Position numbers and translations under genes: made by a program | Shown here: positions 1 to 13,278 of the stretch, piece by piece | Position numbering within the stretch: position 1 is the stretch's first letter | Layout: every line of letters begins with the position of its first letter | NCBI GenBank assembly: GCA_914767715.1 | Contig: OU612075.1 | Location: forward strand, 18,974,001 to 19,034,000 | Reading direction: 5' to 3' | DNA: 60,000 nucleotides | Source of the DNA: Membranipora membranacea | Lineage: Eukaryota > Bryozoa > Gymnolaemata > Cheilostomatida > Membraniporidae | The notes under the pieces: model-generated | Databases searched by the model: none | The model's input: the letters and a program-made list of their open reading frames with translations, nothing else | What the model was told of the DNA's origin: nothing

Positions 1-1875
1 ATAAAGATTTTAAATTACAGAGAAATTCAAACACCATCATTGTAATATGTCATTGAAAATATTTCCAAATAAAATGATCTAATCTAAAAAAAACCTATTT
101 TGTCACTTCTATTTGTAACTATTCATATTGTGTGGATCCCCATGAGCACGATTGTTTTCATAGATGATGATGATGACCAAGTACCGACGAAATAAAATAA
201 CATAAGATACTGACACAATAATAATAAAAATAATGATGATTTGCTCAGGTCTGTGGAGACTTATTATTAGCAGTGTTGTTCAGCTTAAACGATTTGGTCA
301 TAGTCAAGGTCGGGCCTGGAGGGTATCAGCCAATGTAAGCAGTTCTTCACATCACCAACATACTGCACTCTGCACATGGCTAGGTAAGCGTTAGATCAAG
401 TTTAATCTATTTGCGTACATTTGGAGTTGCTCACCTTCCACAGGCCAACTCCAAACGTAGGCAACTGGGACCTTACTTATAGTACATTCTATGTTAACCG
501 ACAGTAAGCTGAAATCTTAGGGAGGAATTCAGAAATTGTGCACTAGAGCAATTTTACCCAACCAAGAGGATTATTTGTGAGACTATCAGCAGTAGCCATC
601 CCTGAGTTAAGACTTTTTAGTGAATCACTTCATCAGTAACATTTTATCAAGATAGCCAGCGACTGCAGGCATAGGCTGCATGTATACTTAGGTCCCTGAG
701 AGGCAGCCGTCACAGTATAGACATTTGAGCCGACTGAAGGACAATTTTTAGATGGTGCTACAAGATTTTTATGATGTTCAATGTGATTTTTTACCAGAGC
801 TTGCCAACTGTTGTATGTAATACCCTGGGGTATTTCAACAGTTTAATACAAAATAAGCTGTTATCTGTGATGTAAAGCTTTATTCAAATCTATGAATATT
901 TTTATAATGTTTACCTGGAGTATTGTGGAATTGGTTATAGGGTGCGAATACTATATACCTTAGAGGACCTTGTGAAGTCTGTTTGATAAACAGCGTTAAA
1001 AAATACCAACCACCACCACCACCAATATCACAGGTAAACAATGGTAAGTATCAAATTATCTGATGTATCATACGCTACACAAGGGTCGAGGCAACTTGCT
1101 TGACTTGTGATGACCGCTGAGATGGCTTGAGAATTCAAAGCACTAAAGTTTCATTGATAGCCAAGAACAACAACAATGAAGAACCGAGACACAGTGTGCA
1201 CTGGGCATGGTTTATAAGCATTTAGATGGCAAAAATACCAACTTTATAGAACCTTACACAAGGAAGGTTAGGGTTACCAATCTATTGGTTACATTTTTGA
1301 CAACTGGAATGATTAGATGCACTTAATTATGTAAAATACAGCGCAAAATCTAAAATTTTCAATTGTCAATGCATCATTTTTCATACAACTGCTTTGAAAT
1401 GTAGTGAGCCAAGTGAATAGCACAGTCACATGTGTTGTGTTTGTTTATAAATTTATGATCATATCCATTGTCTGATTGTGTACGAGGGGTTTTGGTTATT
1501 TTCAATAAATATTCTGGTGTCGCTCACCTGAGCGCCCTTATCAACCATTAGTGCTGTTGCCCATCATTATTCGACTCAAAATGGTGCTATTATCAGAATC
1601 AATATAGTTATTTTTTGCGTAAAACTCCAGAAGTTATGTTGGTGATTGGCGGTATGAGGTCTAGTATAAAGACGCCTCAATAAAATTTATGGGCCAATGG
1701 TTATCTTGACATATCAACACGTTGCTAAGCTAACTTTGGCTTTTTCAGCCGATGCTTATCCAAATGTTTGAATTAATGACCAGTGGATGCATTTTTAATG
1801 TTTCTAGCCTTAATATATGTAGATCCTAGTCTACCAAGAATGACTCGGCTCAGCTTTTCTTCATAACCAATTAAT

Positions 1876-2120
1876 ATGAATTCACGGATTAGTGGTAAAA
1901 TACACAGAATGGCAATTTGTGGGGAAAATACATCACAATATAACTTTTGGTAAGCGATTAGATCTAGCTCAAATTCTGGCAGTTTTTGCATTATGAATTG
2001 ACTGACATTCCAGTAACAACCTTTAAAAACTCAGGCAAGCTACTTGACAAATAAGTCAATCATAAGCAAATGGCCATACACTTGGTCGGGGACAGATACG
2101 TCCCCCTAATCCATGAATAT
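1876..2120. repeat. Probable MITE copy, related to the repeat in intron 3 of both TSP1 genes
   Basis: The ends are an imperfect terminal inverted repeat of about 15 bp: TTCACGGATTAGTGG at the left and the complement of CCCCCTAATCCATGAA at the right. Internal blocks, such as the GATCTAGCT stretch, the CAAGCT(A/G)CTTG block and the CCCCTAATCCAT(A/G)AATA end, recur in the same order at 5755-6036 and 16605-16886. This copy is clearly diverged from those two. No transposase is present. Confidence 0.45.
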
Positions 2121-3037
2121 ATATCAGTGCACTGACCACAAACAAGAGTATGTTTTACGTACTCGATGACGATAAAATCCGATTCAAGGAAGCTAATTGT
2201 TTTCAAGGTTCACATCTCACTGGTATGTCAGCCAATGTATCGATGAGGAGAACATGTGCATGAGTGGCTTTTAACTTGTGCGGTGTACACAAGACAGTAC
2301 ATATCTGATATTATTTTTTTAAATTACCGATGCTCCTTGAGGCCGTTTGTGATAGTGATAACACACCTAACTAGATTTCCCAGCCGTGTTGTGAGGGTTG
2401 TGATATATTTTACTTTAACACATACAATATTACAGTGTTAACAAATATAAACTATGACAACAGATTAATTATAGGTTGTCAACCTTAATGGCGCTAATGT
2501 TAACCCTAATGGCGCTAATGGTGGATTAAAAAAGAAAATTTAGTTGAGTCTTGATGATTTCTGGCTTGTCTAGCTATAAGCGAAGCCTTTAATCCTAACC
2601 CTCATGTGCACTCAGGGGATTTAAACTACCAGCTATCCTATTAAGATTGCTATGATCTGGTATCATCATAGAGTAATAAATAATAATTATTCCAAACTCT
2701 ATGGCATTATGGCCGGGTACCGCTTCATTGACATAACTGTATTTACAATTCAGGAGATCAAGCCTTTTTCTCCCTTTCTCCTATCCCTGGCCAGGTTGAC
2801 AGAATCAAACCAATTCTGAGTATGTACAATCGTTCCTGTATAAATACACAGTAATGTAAGAGTTGCCTTCCAACTAATAATGACTGATATATATTTAAGA
2901 AATTGGTGTCAAACTCAGCCTTGCATATACAAATTATGCATGATTGCTGTTTACTAAGCCTTGTTGAGTGATTTGTCTGTAGTCTCTGATATTATTGGCT
3001 CAGTATATCAGCTGGTTATTTACTTGTTATATGTTGT

Positions 3038-3079
3038 CACAGAGTAAGGAGATATATATATATATATCCTTAATCTGTG
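3038..3079. repeat. Short palindrome matching the tips of a foldback element
   Basis: CACAGAGTAAGGA and TCCTTAATCTGTG face each other across a (TA)n spacer. The same CACAGAGTAAGGATATA tip ends the long foldback element at 34405-35124. This may be an extreme internal-deletion derivative of that family. Confidence 0.5.
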
Positions 3080-3114
3080 ATGTTGTTATCTTGTAATGTA
3101 TTAACCACATAATG

Positions 3115-3161
3115 TGCTGCTTCTGCTGCTGCTTCAGCTGCTGCTGCTGCTGTTGCTGCTG
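3115..3161. repeat. (CTG)n-rich microsatellite
   Basis: Interrupted CTG/TTC trinucleotide run. No coding frame can be attached to it. Confidence 0.8.
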
Positions 3162-4439
3162 TAAAACAAGTGTTGGAGCTTCAGTCTATGTTTATGATTT
3201 GGTATTAGCTGTTTGTTCTCAAAGTTAATCAGTGACTGCATTTTGGTGTTGATGGGGGTCTGTCAAGGTCACCATGAAAAAAAAATCTATATGAGCATCC
3301 GAAGCTTTTACTTCAACGACAGTTAATTATACAGGTGATATGGAGGGGTTTTGCAACCTTTTTGGCTGTTTCTCGTCTATTCATGACAGCAGACCCATGA
3401 AAACTTGTACTTCGACACATCCAGTCTTTCAGATTTTGGTTTGCTCAAATCATGTCAAAATATTTAGATCACTCTCCCTTTTACTGGCAGAGTCTTTCGG
3501 TAATAAGACGCTTATTATGCAATGTCACGTAACAGACATTGTCACCATTGCGATCAGCATGGAAAACTTGACCAGAAATAACCATCAAACCTATCCACAA
3601 GATGATGAAGATGATGATGATCGTTTATTACAGTCTCATATTTGAGAAATATTTTGTTTTTGCTGAGCAATAAAAGTTATGGTGTAAACATTAAAAAGTT
3701 TTGGTCTGGTTGGTTTTAAAAATTGAAAAAAAAATTTAAAAAAGATTGTAAAAGGAAGCGCTGTCACCAAGCAAAATATATATGAGCCATATCCTGATTA
3801 CGTTTTTGCCAGTCTCAAGCCTTTTCAGAAAGGTGAAATGATACCATGATGTAGTACACTGTATAGTCTTGCTCCTCACTTTCTCTCTGTCACGCTAGAA
3901 CCAGGACAAGCAAATCTCAACATCCAATCAAAATAGTGCTGAGATAAATGAATTCGAAACACCATCACATGACATTCAGCAGTACCCTAGCAAGCTGGCA
4001 CATAGAATTGATAAATAAAACCAAGCATATAAAACTGCTCGTTGTTTTATTGTTGAACAGCACATTACAGTCATCACAGACTCGCATGAATGCATCACAT
4101 ATCACAAAGATGCAACAAGTTTCAGGCAAACATCCATATCACACTTTGTCTTGTTTTTATCCTGTATCCACTATCATCACAATTATTTAGATAAACCTTG
4201 ATTGTGCTGGAATCATTTATGTATGTGCTGTTAGAGCTGACCCAACTAACGCTGACATGATGTGTTGAAAATATTGAATTCCTAGGGGAAAAAAAACTTA
4301 CTCAAAGTAGGCTCTTTTTATACATAGTTTCTGACGACTTAAATTCTGTGACTTATGACCCTCCTACTGGCGATTATCCCTAGGCAAAGTATCAATGTAT
4401 ACATGTATGCATGTATACGTGGTATACATGGTAAAATAA

Positions 4440-4977
4440 TGGACTAGGCTAGTGGTATACTGAGAAGGTCTGCATAGATGGATCTTTATTTTATAGTTGA
4501 TTTTTGGTGTTTTGAATGGGTATTGCAGACTGTTATACAGAACCACAATTACGTTTGCTCCCAATTTGAATCCAACTCAAGCAAAAAGGGACGATATATT
4601 CATAAAAACGTCAATTAGCCCGCTACCAGTCTTATAGAACTACCAATGATAAACATGTAATGGGACTATTCGATGTAGTTTGCTAGCCTTGGGGCCAGAA
4701 TTCATTAATCAGCATGATGAAGATCTGTGTCACTATCGCACCATCGTGAGCGTATCATTTCAAACAGATAAGTCAGTATAATTGGACAAAGCATTTTTTT
4801 TACGAGTATTTTTTATATATTTTAATTTTATGATGAGAAAAGTTGGGTGCGTCAAGATCAGCACCCTCACTAAATATAAAAAAAAATTATCAGTTGTGAT
4901 GAATAGAAGATGAGAACTGCACAGCTATTGGCTGTTTTGACCCCTTAAATGACAGTCAAATGATCAATGACAGTAAG
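4440..4977 (+). promoter_or_regulatory. 5' flank of TSP1 gene copy A (unit A)
   Basis: This flank matches the flank of copy B (about 15115-15553) in ordered blocks, for example the CTAGTGGTATACTG block, the CTGCGTAGATG-like block and a TTTTTG(A/G)TGT block. It is clearly more diverged than the gene bodies. No individual factor site can be assigned. A third version of the block series occurs at 25700-26341. Confidence 0.5.
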
Positions 4978-4985
4978 TATAAAAG
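4978..4985 (+). promoter_or_regulatory. TATA box of TSP1 gene copy A
   Basis: TATAAAAG lies exactly 65 bp before the ATG at 5043. The same octamer sits 65 bp before the ATG of copy B, inside a conserved AGTATAAAAGAA context, and the intervening leader (GCCTAGGTTGACTGCTAA) is also conserved. The 5' UTR would be about 35 nt. Confidence 0.75.
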
Positions 4986-5042
4986 AAGCCTCTGTGAGTG
5001 GATACCATCATTGCCTAGGTTGACTGCTAAGAGAGCTGCATC

Positions 5043-8000
5043 ATGGATATGGCTAGGAATCTTCTCGCTGCTATTGGTAAGCTCCTTCTTCTAAAATAAT
5101 TTATCTCACAAATAAATTATTTTAGAAATGTAAGCATTGTACAATCGGAATAGCTTTTATCACAAATTTAGAAGTACTAAAACAGAAAGTTTTCACGACA
5201 ACTGACCAGCTTTTACATATGAAACCTGTTCAACCATATTGAAAATCTGACAGATAACATGTGGCCTAATCATTTTATTTGCTCTCTCATTTACAGGAAT
5301 AGCTGTAATCTGTCTGACAGTGAACTCTCAAGGTATGAAAATATGTTGTTTAACTCCTTAACAAATGTGATATTGTCGACCAACATGGGTACATAAATAT
5401 GCGACAACTCATAAAATTTCCCTGTGAGAAAAATTGAGTTCAATTGACTCCAATTCAATTAAAAATAAAATTGCCCATGCATTTATGGATGTGTGGATCT
5501 GCTCGCTTCAACATCTATGGTTAACTATGGATGCAAGAAGATTCAAGACTCAAGGTCAAGTTATTTCTTGTTTAACAGCTCTTCTCGATACGTGTGCTGA
5601 GATTGACCCCTGTTTCGAAGTTATCCAAAAAGACTGTGATGCATCAACAATGAGAGAAATATGTATTAAGGTAAAAACAGGCTGCATCCAGGGCGTCACA
5701 TCAGTCCCTCTTACAATTTGTGAGCCTGGAGGTGAGTGCTTCAATCATTAATATTAATTCTTGGACTGGCGGTATTATGGCTATTTGGGGTGGAATTACA
5801 TCTGTAATTGGATCTAGCTTAAAACCTGGTAACTTTAATGTTATGCTTTGACTCAACCCCCCCCCCCCCCCCCAGGTACAGTATTCAATCAATCATGCAA
5901 GCTGCTTGTCAAAAGTTTACAAGGGTTGGCTGTCACATTTTTGAACCAATGAAAGATGAGAAACGCATTCCAGCAACCAAACTTAAATTGCCTTACGATC
6001 ATTCAGGGTCAGTTGTGTTCCCCTAATCCATAAATACACATTAGTGGTTTTAACCACCATTACTTGGGTTTCATATACATCTGAGTTTGATGAGCTTGCA
6101 CAATGGTGCAAATAAGCTTGAGATGAAGACAGACAAATATGGGGAAAGCAAGCAATAGTAACCATTAGTTGAAAAGCTGTATCTTACTTTTACTCATGTC
6201 TTCGTGTTAAGTTGTTTTACATGTATCAGAATTTGTTTTCGGAAGAATGCCAACAAAGGCATTCACTGTATGGGACTCCTTGCTTTCATATACTATCAGA
6301 TTGGATTCTGCCTGAGAAGTTAATCAAATAATATTTCCATTTGATATTGTTAAATTTTCATTTTTATTTTAAGTCCAACAGGTCTTGCAGGTTCCACTGA
6401 AATGTCTAACATTACTCATGTCATTGGGTTAAAATGCTTTAGGTGTATCTGAATATTCAGAAGAACTTTAAAAGAGGCACAGATTGTATGGAGGCTATAA
6501 ATAAACTCGTCTGTAATATAGAAAAATTCATCCCACTTCTTGCTTTCCTATCCTTTCAAATTCGGTTCTGTCTGGGCACGCTATACAATAATCTTTCCTA
6601 TCTTCAGTTGTGTAAGGATTTAATTACTTTTTTCCCTAACTTGCTTTACTTTTTATATTTTTGCAGGTACGCCTCTTGCTACTGGGCCGTTTGATGATGG
6701 AGATGAAGCTTGTGTATTGGTTCCTTCAACTTCAACTGCCCCGGTGTCGTTCAGTATTTCAGATGGTGCTGATCTTACTGATGCTATTGGTTTGGGTGCT
6801 GAGCTGCCAAGCTCTGCACTTACTGCCGGAAGTAAGTTACATTTTATCAAAGGATGGATGGAATGGATGTAAAAAATGCAGAAAGTGCCCGTCTGAGGAA
6901 TTTATGCAAACAATGTAGAGCTTAAGAAATTAACAATTGTGGGCCTGTAGTGATGCCAATTTGATGGACATAAGCAATCGATGCAAACTACAAAATCTAT
7001 ATTTATTTGAAGCTGATGGGCCGACCACATTAGATACATTCTACGTCCCTCCCTCATTCTCTGAGATTCCATGTTTGGTTGAAACTCCTGTGACATGCTC
7101 ACCAGATCGAGGGCTGAGTTGTACAGGTGGCTTAAACTCATTGTATACAACAATCACGGTCACGCCATTGCCTGTGAGTATAAGCAGATCAACTCTTTCT
7201 TGCTTAATCTTTACTAAGACATTCTTGAGTTTACGCCTACAGGTATACTGGTGTAAGAATTAAGTTTGAGGATATGTTGGTTTTGGTACTTTGTTAAAGC
7301 ATGTGTCCAAACAAGCTGTAAAAGGAAAAATTGCTGTCATCTCCAGCTTCCCTAAAGTAAGCAGATAAGCGGCCTTATGTAACCATCAAAATTCTATCCT
7401 GTGTATCAATTACAGTGCCAAGTTAATGGTATAGATAAGCTATTCTCACAGCAAAAACTCAAAAAGGAAAATTCTTCCACCATCAAACCATCTCTATTCT
7501 CTCTACTTAACAAATCAGCAGCTATAATAAAAATCTAACTAAAAATCTGTCTTTCTATTACAGTGCCCAGTTGCAGGTGGCTGGTCACAATGGGCTCATA
7601 CAACATCAACATGCTCTGTAACTTGTGGTGATGGAACAGGTTTAAGAACAAGGGAATGTACCAACCCTGCACCAGAAGGCTGTGGTCTAGAATGTATTGG
7701 TGTAGATGAAGAGGCAGCAGCCACAACTTGTAATCTTGGTCCAGTGAGTATACAAATAAGCTTAGCTCTATAACAATAATTTTTATTGTTAAGATTTAAC
7801 ATTCCGACAGCGTAATTGACATGTTTAGCAACACCAAATAAACTCCATGTGTGAAAGCACAGTGTTATATGACACTAATTCCTTCAAATGGAAACTGCAT
7901 GAATCATTCCTTGTTTTATATCTAGATTTATATGTTCCTTCATCCTGCGTATGATACTAAGCAGTATTCAAATGGGTGATGACTTGAAAAATCCATTTCT

Positions 8001-11000
8001 ACGTAAGGCATTGTAATCTGTGACTTTAAGAAGTTGACTTGAAACGTACTAGTTATCGATGACTAGTGAAACCTATTTCAGTGCCCTGTGGATGGAGTAT
8101 GGTCTACTTGGGCAGACACGACAACATGTTCAGTAACCTGTGGATCCGGCGTGTTAACCCAAACCAGAACATGTACCCCACCAACTAATGGTGGAGCAGA
8201 CTGTACAGGTGCAACTACCCAGAATTCTGCAACAGTGTGCGATGAAGGAGTTGTGAGTCTATTTTGTCAACAGTTATTATTCAAATGAAATTTGAAATGT
8301 TGAAAATTAGTTTCACCCATTATTGATATCTTGGCTGAGCAGCTTGAATTTGAAAGTGCCTATTCTAATTTTAAGGGCGATATACAAAATCCAAACATAC
8401 TTTCAACAATTTTAAACGTATAAACTATCTAACAACTTGATTTTTTATCAATGCTCATGTTATCAATTCCTGAAAGAAATTTTTGTTTTTTTAGTGTCCA
8501 CTAGACGGATCCTGGTCGACGTGGGCACAAACGGGAACATGTGACTTAACCTGCAACACTGCTACTACAACTGGAATGGCGTTGTTTATGAGAACATGTG
8601 ATGGGCAAGTCGGTTCTGGAATGTTCTGTCCAGGACTAGACTCAATGATGATGCCCTGTGTCCCAGCTTTGCCAAGGGTAAATATTCAGCCATCAAAGAC
8701 AAGTTATTATGTGGTGAATTTGATTTTTGTTCAATGATAAATATCATGCAGCAAGATGAAGAAGCTTGAGAGAGAAAACATCATAACAAACACAAATAAG
8801 TAATAAAGGTAAAAAATATATATATTGGACCCGATTCCATCACATTTCCTGCCCACGTCTTGCCTTGAGAGGAACACTTAAAAATCGTGTCTAACATAAT
8901 GGCAACTGATACATGGTCTGAGAAGCTAGCATAATACTCCATTTCTTCAGCGCCCTATTTTGAGAAATTATTTTCTGGACATGATACAAGAGAGTCATTG
9001 TGGTTATGCTCAATATTCAGCATAATGCTTCATGATGCTTCATACACAACTTTCAGTGCGCTATTGACGGAGGATATACACAATGGGTGACAGTTGGGTC
9101 TTGTTCTGAGACATGTGGAACAGGAAGGCAAACAAGACAGAGGACTTGTACTAATCCTGCTCCTCAGTTTGGTGGAGCTGACTGTTCATCATTAGGGTTG
9201 GCCATAGAAACAACCTTTCTGTGTGAGACAGGTGTTGAGGTAAGTAATTCTGTCCCAAGGATTTCAAAGTCACTTTTTCTGCAGTGAGACTGTTGTAAAT
9301 CGGAAGAAATAACTGAATGAAGCTGCATAAAAAAATTCAGTTGAAAATTTTTAAATTTTGTCAACTAGCTTAACTCGGAATAATTAGTTCGGTTGCAACA
9401 AACACTTTCATCACACTCTTTCCAGTGTCCAGTGGTAGGAGGGTATACACAGTGGTCTCAGGGTGCATGCTCTGTCACTTGTGGACCCGGAATGGCAACA
9501 AGAACTAGGACATGCACAATGCCATCGCCTTTGAATAATGGCGCAACATGTCCGGGGCCAGCCAGCGAAACGACTACTTGCTTCACAACGACTGTAAGTT
9601 CACATTATATTTACAGCAGGGTCATCGAGAAATAAATTTGGGGAAAACATCAGATAGAGCTCACTGTATGACACGTGTAAAATAAATTGAGCTACGAAAG
9701 ATACACCACCTTAATATGAAAAATAATCTTTATCCATGTTAACGGCTTTTACTCATAATTTTATTTTGATGAAATCATGCCAAATGTTTAAGCATTGAGA
9801 TTGTGACAACTCGAACATCATATTCCAGTGCGATGTCAACGGTATGTGGGGAAGCTGGCAGGATGGAACTTGCTCTGTTACATGCGGAGCTGGTAGTCAA
9901 ACTGACACCAGAATGTGTAATAACCCAGCTAAAGTTGGATCTGGACTAGCATGTGTGGGGTCAGCTACCCGTACTGCATCATGTGATCGGGGTGTCGTAA
10001 GTTTATCATTATGTTTCCTTCACAGTAGCACAGACTTTTAAATCCTATCTATCTCAATTAAAAACAATAATATGCAGTTTTTCAGCTTCTTTTTATTCAT
10101 GATATTACTTTGATTTTACTTTGCAGTGTAGCGTCGATGGAGGATGGAGTGCATGGGCAAATGGAGCTTGCAGCGTCACATGTGGATCAGGAACCCTTAC
10201 AAGAACTAGATCATGCTCTTTCCCTCCAAAGGCAGGTACTGGAGCTGATTGCCCAGGATTATCCACAGAAACAATGGCATGCACAAGATCAGTAAGTATA
10301 ACATACTCCGTACTCCATACTTGAGATCATAATGAAAAATTCAAGAGCACAAAACATGGACATGAAAACACATGGTTGGTGTATAGATATGACTTATATT
10401 CCAATGTGCTGCTGTGTGCTAGGATCTAGATATTTTCTTTCATGAATGGTCCTGAGATGCATTGAATAAAGGATAATCTGATCGGAAAAAATAATTAATA
10501 TAAATATATCACATGTTGCTCTCTATCTGATACAGTGTGATGGAAACTGGAGTGATTATGGCGATTATAGCACTTGCTCAAAGCCTTGTGGTGGTGGAAC
10601 AAGAACACGAACTCGGACATGCACCAACCCTGCCCCAATAGCAGGTGGAAGCACTTGCCCAGGAAGTGATACACAGAGTGCACCATGCAATACTCAGGTT
10701 TGTGCTTATATCAGCATCATTGTGTACTTTGGAATTGCATAAATATCAATGACATACTTTTACCATAACTATTATCGTGTCAGCCAGATCATAAATTGAA
10801 ATTCATTTGACTTTTAAGACATATTATGCACGTACTTAAATATGAATAGATATATTATATTTAACATGTACTAGAGGAAACTAAGCTAGGTCTTACAGGG
10901 GATTGATTGATAAAAACTTTAATTATTTACCCCACAGGTATGCGCAGGTGCTGGTGGTAGCTCTCCAGGAACTGGTAGAGGTGGCTGCAGATCATCCTCG

Positions 11001-12087
11001 GGAAGATGCTCAGTAACATGTGGTACAGGGACTAGAGAAGTCAAGACACTGTGTAGCGGAAGCGGAGTGTTCGAAACTACATTTGTGGACTGTATTACAC
11101 CGGTGAGTGAATATGTCAGAATATGAAGGTGGTTTAAACATTCAAAATGTGAAATTTAATTCAATAATTCTTTACAGAAACTAGCAAAGCAAAGACACAT
11201 AACGTTAACCAAATAATTATTGACATTACATATAATAAGATAATAAAAGTGTGGTTAATTTCACCACCCGAAATTACCCACGCATTTTATCAACTGTCAA
11301 CAGTAGTTTTTCTGCCTTGAAAGTTAATCATTTCACCAATATATACAGGCATGCCCAGTGACAACTCCAGTAACAACTCCCGTAGTGATTGATCCACGTC
11401 AGAACGGTGGCTATGGACCATGGTCAAACTGGGGCTCTTGCTCAGTTACATGCAGAACACCTGGAATTCCAGCAACCCAGAGAGGTATAAGGGTTTGCAA
11501 CAATCCTCCTCCTGCAAATAATGGACTGAGCTGTATCAATGGTGGATTAGGAGAGGCTGAAAGATCAAGAGAGTGTATCATATCGGTAAGTCATCCCTCA
11601 ATTTTAATGTTATCAACAGTTTTGTTGGTTGCGTAAAATTTTGTTTGTTGCTCCTACATCAGCGACAAGATTATATTATATATCCATTACTTGTCTTATG
11701 TGACTACCGGGAATCGATTCAATATCAGTAATTGTCTGCCCAGTGCTCTGGTATGTATATATATATATATATATATACACTCACATATATAAATATATAC
11801 CAGAAATCAATGGACCGTCCTGTTCTTCGGTATTTGAAATGATCCTCATCGTATATTTGATATTGTAGCAATGTGTAGTTACCGTTACTGACCCTACTCC
11901 GCTTACCACATCCTTCGCACCTCTAGTGTGTGCGTATAATGAGAGAGTCTGCAAACAGGGTACACAATGCTGTCCCCGGCGTAACAGAGGCCAAAAAAAG
12001 AACGCTGGTAGAAAAAACAATCGTCAACGCAACCAGAACAACAGGAACAACAAGAGAACCAGGAGACAAGGGAAAACAAGAGGCTAG
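5043..12087 (+). CDS. Secreted TSP1-repeat protein, copy A (16 exons, about 849 aa)
   Basis: Exons, all with GT-AG borders and one continuous frame: 5043-5076, 5297-5332, 5579-5731, 6667-6831, 7013-7173, 7564-7743, 8082-8252, 8495-8677, 9057-9239, 9426-9593, 9829-9996, 10127-10291, 10536-10697, 10938-11102, 11349-11585, 11869-12087 (stop TAG). Exons 1-2 encode a signal peptide (MDMARNLLAAIGIAVICLTV). Exons 3-5 encode a Cys-containing region of about 160 aa that I do not recognise. Exons 6-13 each encode one TSP1 module with CSVTCG-type cores and Trp motifs such as WSQW, WSTW and WSAW, typical of C-mannosylation sites. Exon 14 is a degenerate module lacking the Trp motif. Exon 15 is a longer module (79 aa). 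Exon 16 has a VCAYNERVCKQGTQCCP motif and an Arg/Lys/Asn-rich tail. Introns 1-4 are phase 1 and all later ones phase 0. Extracellular matrix, mucus or defence roles are possible, but none is shown. Least certain is the exon 3 acceptor; 5555 is an in-frame alternative. Confidence 0.85.
5755..6036. repeat. MITE-like repeat in intron 3 of copy A, with a 17-nt C run
   Basis: Shares ordered blocks with 1876-2120 and is almost identical to 16605-16886 in copy B, including the homopolymer of exactly 17 C. It probably predates the gene duplication or was homogenised with it. Its ends are decayed; TATGGATTAGGGG can still be read on the reverse strand. Confidence 0.5.
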
Positions 12088-12530
12088 GATAGAGTCTTGT
12101 TAAGAAAAGACAAATGTTCCCATCAGACGCAGCAAACCGTCATGGGGCTCATTGAAGATAACTTAAGTATAAACATTTCATTTTAACAACTGTCTAAACA
12201 ACCATCAACTATTTTACTATATTGGAAAAATTGTCGTTGAAGCCATTGGAGATAACTGAAGCTTACATCTTTTTACAACAACTTTTGAAACAGCACTCAG
12301 CCATGATTTTGAAACATTGCTTAGCTATTAATTTACTGCCAATCCGGTGACTTGCATCGGCAGTGATTGACAATTGTCGTCTGACAATTATTAATACAGA
12401 CTGATCAAGATTACAAATGGAATTGTTAAACAACCAACAACTATTTTATGACATGCAATAGGTTTCGGATGACTTTTCCTTGTCATATATATTTTATAAG
12501 CAATAAAAAATTTGTTGTAAAATCTGTGAT
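12088..12530 (+). other. 3' UTR of TSP1 copy A with poly(A) signal at 12502-12507
   Basis: An AATAAA within CAATAAAAAATTTGTTG lies about 415 nt after the stop. The equivalent signal follows copy B in a matching context (TGACTTTTCCTTGTCATATA upstream of both). No other candidate is as well conserved. Confidence 0.65.
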
Positions 12531-13009
12531 AGCCTTCTCAGAAACAAACATATGTGAGCGATGCTTATAGACATTTGTGAACTATAAGATAGTCGAAGAT
12601 ACTAAGTTCAGAGGTTATTTCCAATCGGTATGATGAAAGTAACCGGCGTTGTACTCCCACTGTATATAATATTCTCCACATGTTGGTGGATTGTCTGCCA
12701 ATTGAGTGCAAACTAGTACACAGGTTACGTAGCACCCCTGACACTGACACTGTGATGACATCGATCAAGTAAAAAAGGTTTTGATTCGGCTAAATGCACC
12801 ACTCAGACACATCAACGCACTAGTATTGGAGTGATCACAAAACTGTGGTGGGTGAGATAAGATACCGTACCAATCGTAACATAATTTATACCTTTTTTAA
12901 AAAGATTTGCATAAATTTCAACAATTGTCTGTGTGTTGTTTTATGCGCTAAAATCACTGTAGTTTGGAGTTGTATACCCTCGTCTTTGTATTTTCATTTT
13001 GTTTTTCAG

Positions 13010-13111
13010 GATAATAGTTGTCAAGTCAAGCTAAGTCATCCGAGAGAAGTTCATGATAGCTAGCATTTACACATGGTGGGCTGTCTTGGGAGTATATACA
13101 GTGTAATGAGG
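13010..13111 (+). pseudogene. Exon-like relic, copy 1 (internal stop)
   Basis: A GTTTTTCAG acceptor and a GTGAGT donor frame 102 nt in phase 0, but codon 18 is TAG. The block recurs at 13831-13931 (1-nt deletion and frameshift) and at 24389-24493 (open). I do not recognise the peptide. Confidence 0.5.
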
Positions 13112-13125
13112 GTGAGTAACTAGTA

Positions 13126-13278
13126 GGAGGATGGGGCGCGTGGATAAACGGAGCTTGCAGTGATTCATGTGGATTAGGAACTCTGACTAGAACTAGAACC
13201 TGCTCTAACCCTCCAAAGGCCAGTACTGGAGCTGTTGGTCAAGGACTACCCACATATACAATGACATGCAAATACCCA
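13126..13278 (+). pseudogene. Relic of a TSP1 exon (exon 12-like)
   Basis: The 51 codons read in frame with the module of exon 12: GGWGAWINGACSDSCG, then LTRTRTCSNPPKASTGA and TMTCKYP before a GTGAGT donor. The leading Cys codon and a clear acceptor are missing; the preceding bases are ACTAGTAG. It therefore looks like a partial exon duplicate joined to the relic block before it, and is unlikely to be spliced into copy A, whose last exon and poly(A) signal lie upstream. Confidence 0.7.

Larger units (their letters stand above)
1..4437. other. Gene-poor flank without a recognised gene
   Basis: I found no reading frame here that looks like a coding exon; the open frames are short, low-complexity or AT-driven. 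The stretch holds a probable MITE (1876-2120), a short palindrome (3038-3079), a CTG microsatellite (3115-3161), a GAT-rich patch near 3601-3622 and a palindromic ATGTATAC-type cluster near 4393-4430. It may contain regulatory DNA of the downstream gene, but nothing specific can be shown. Confidence 0.6.

Noticed and set aside
5434-5578. Extending exon 3 of the TSP1 gene upstream because the frame is open to 5434
   Set aside because: No ATG or acceptor with the right phase and a pyrimidine tract exists there. TTATTTCTTGTTTAACAG at 5578 is a better acceptor; the in-frame AG at 5554 lacks a pyrimidine tract.
13126-13278. A further coding exon of gene A
   Set aside because: It lies beyond the stop codon and conserved poly(A) signal of gene A, lacks its leading Cys codon and has no convincing acceptor.
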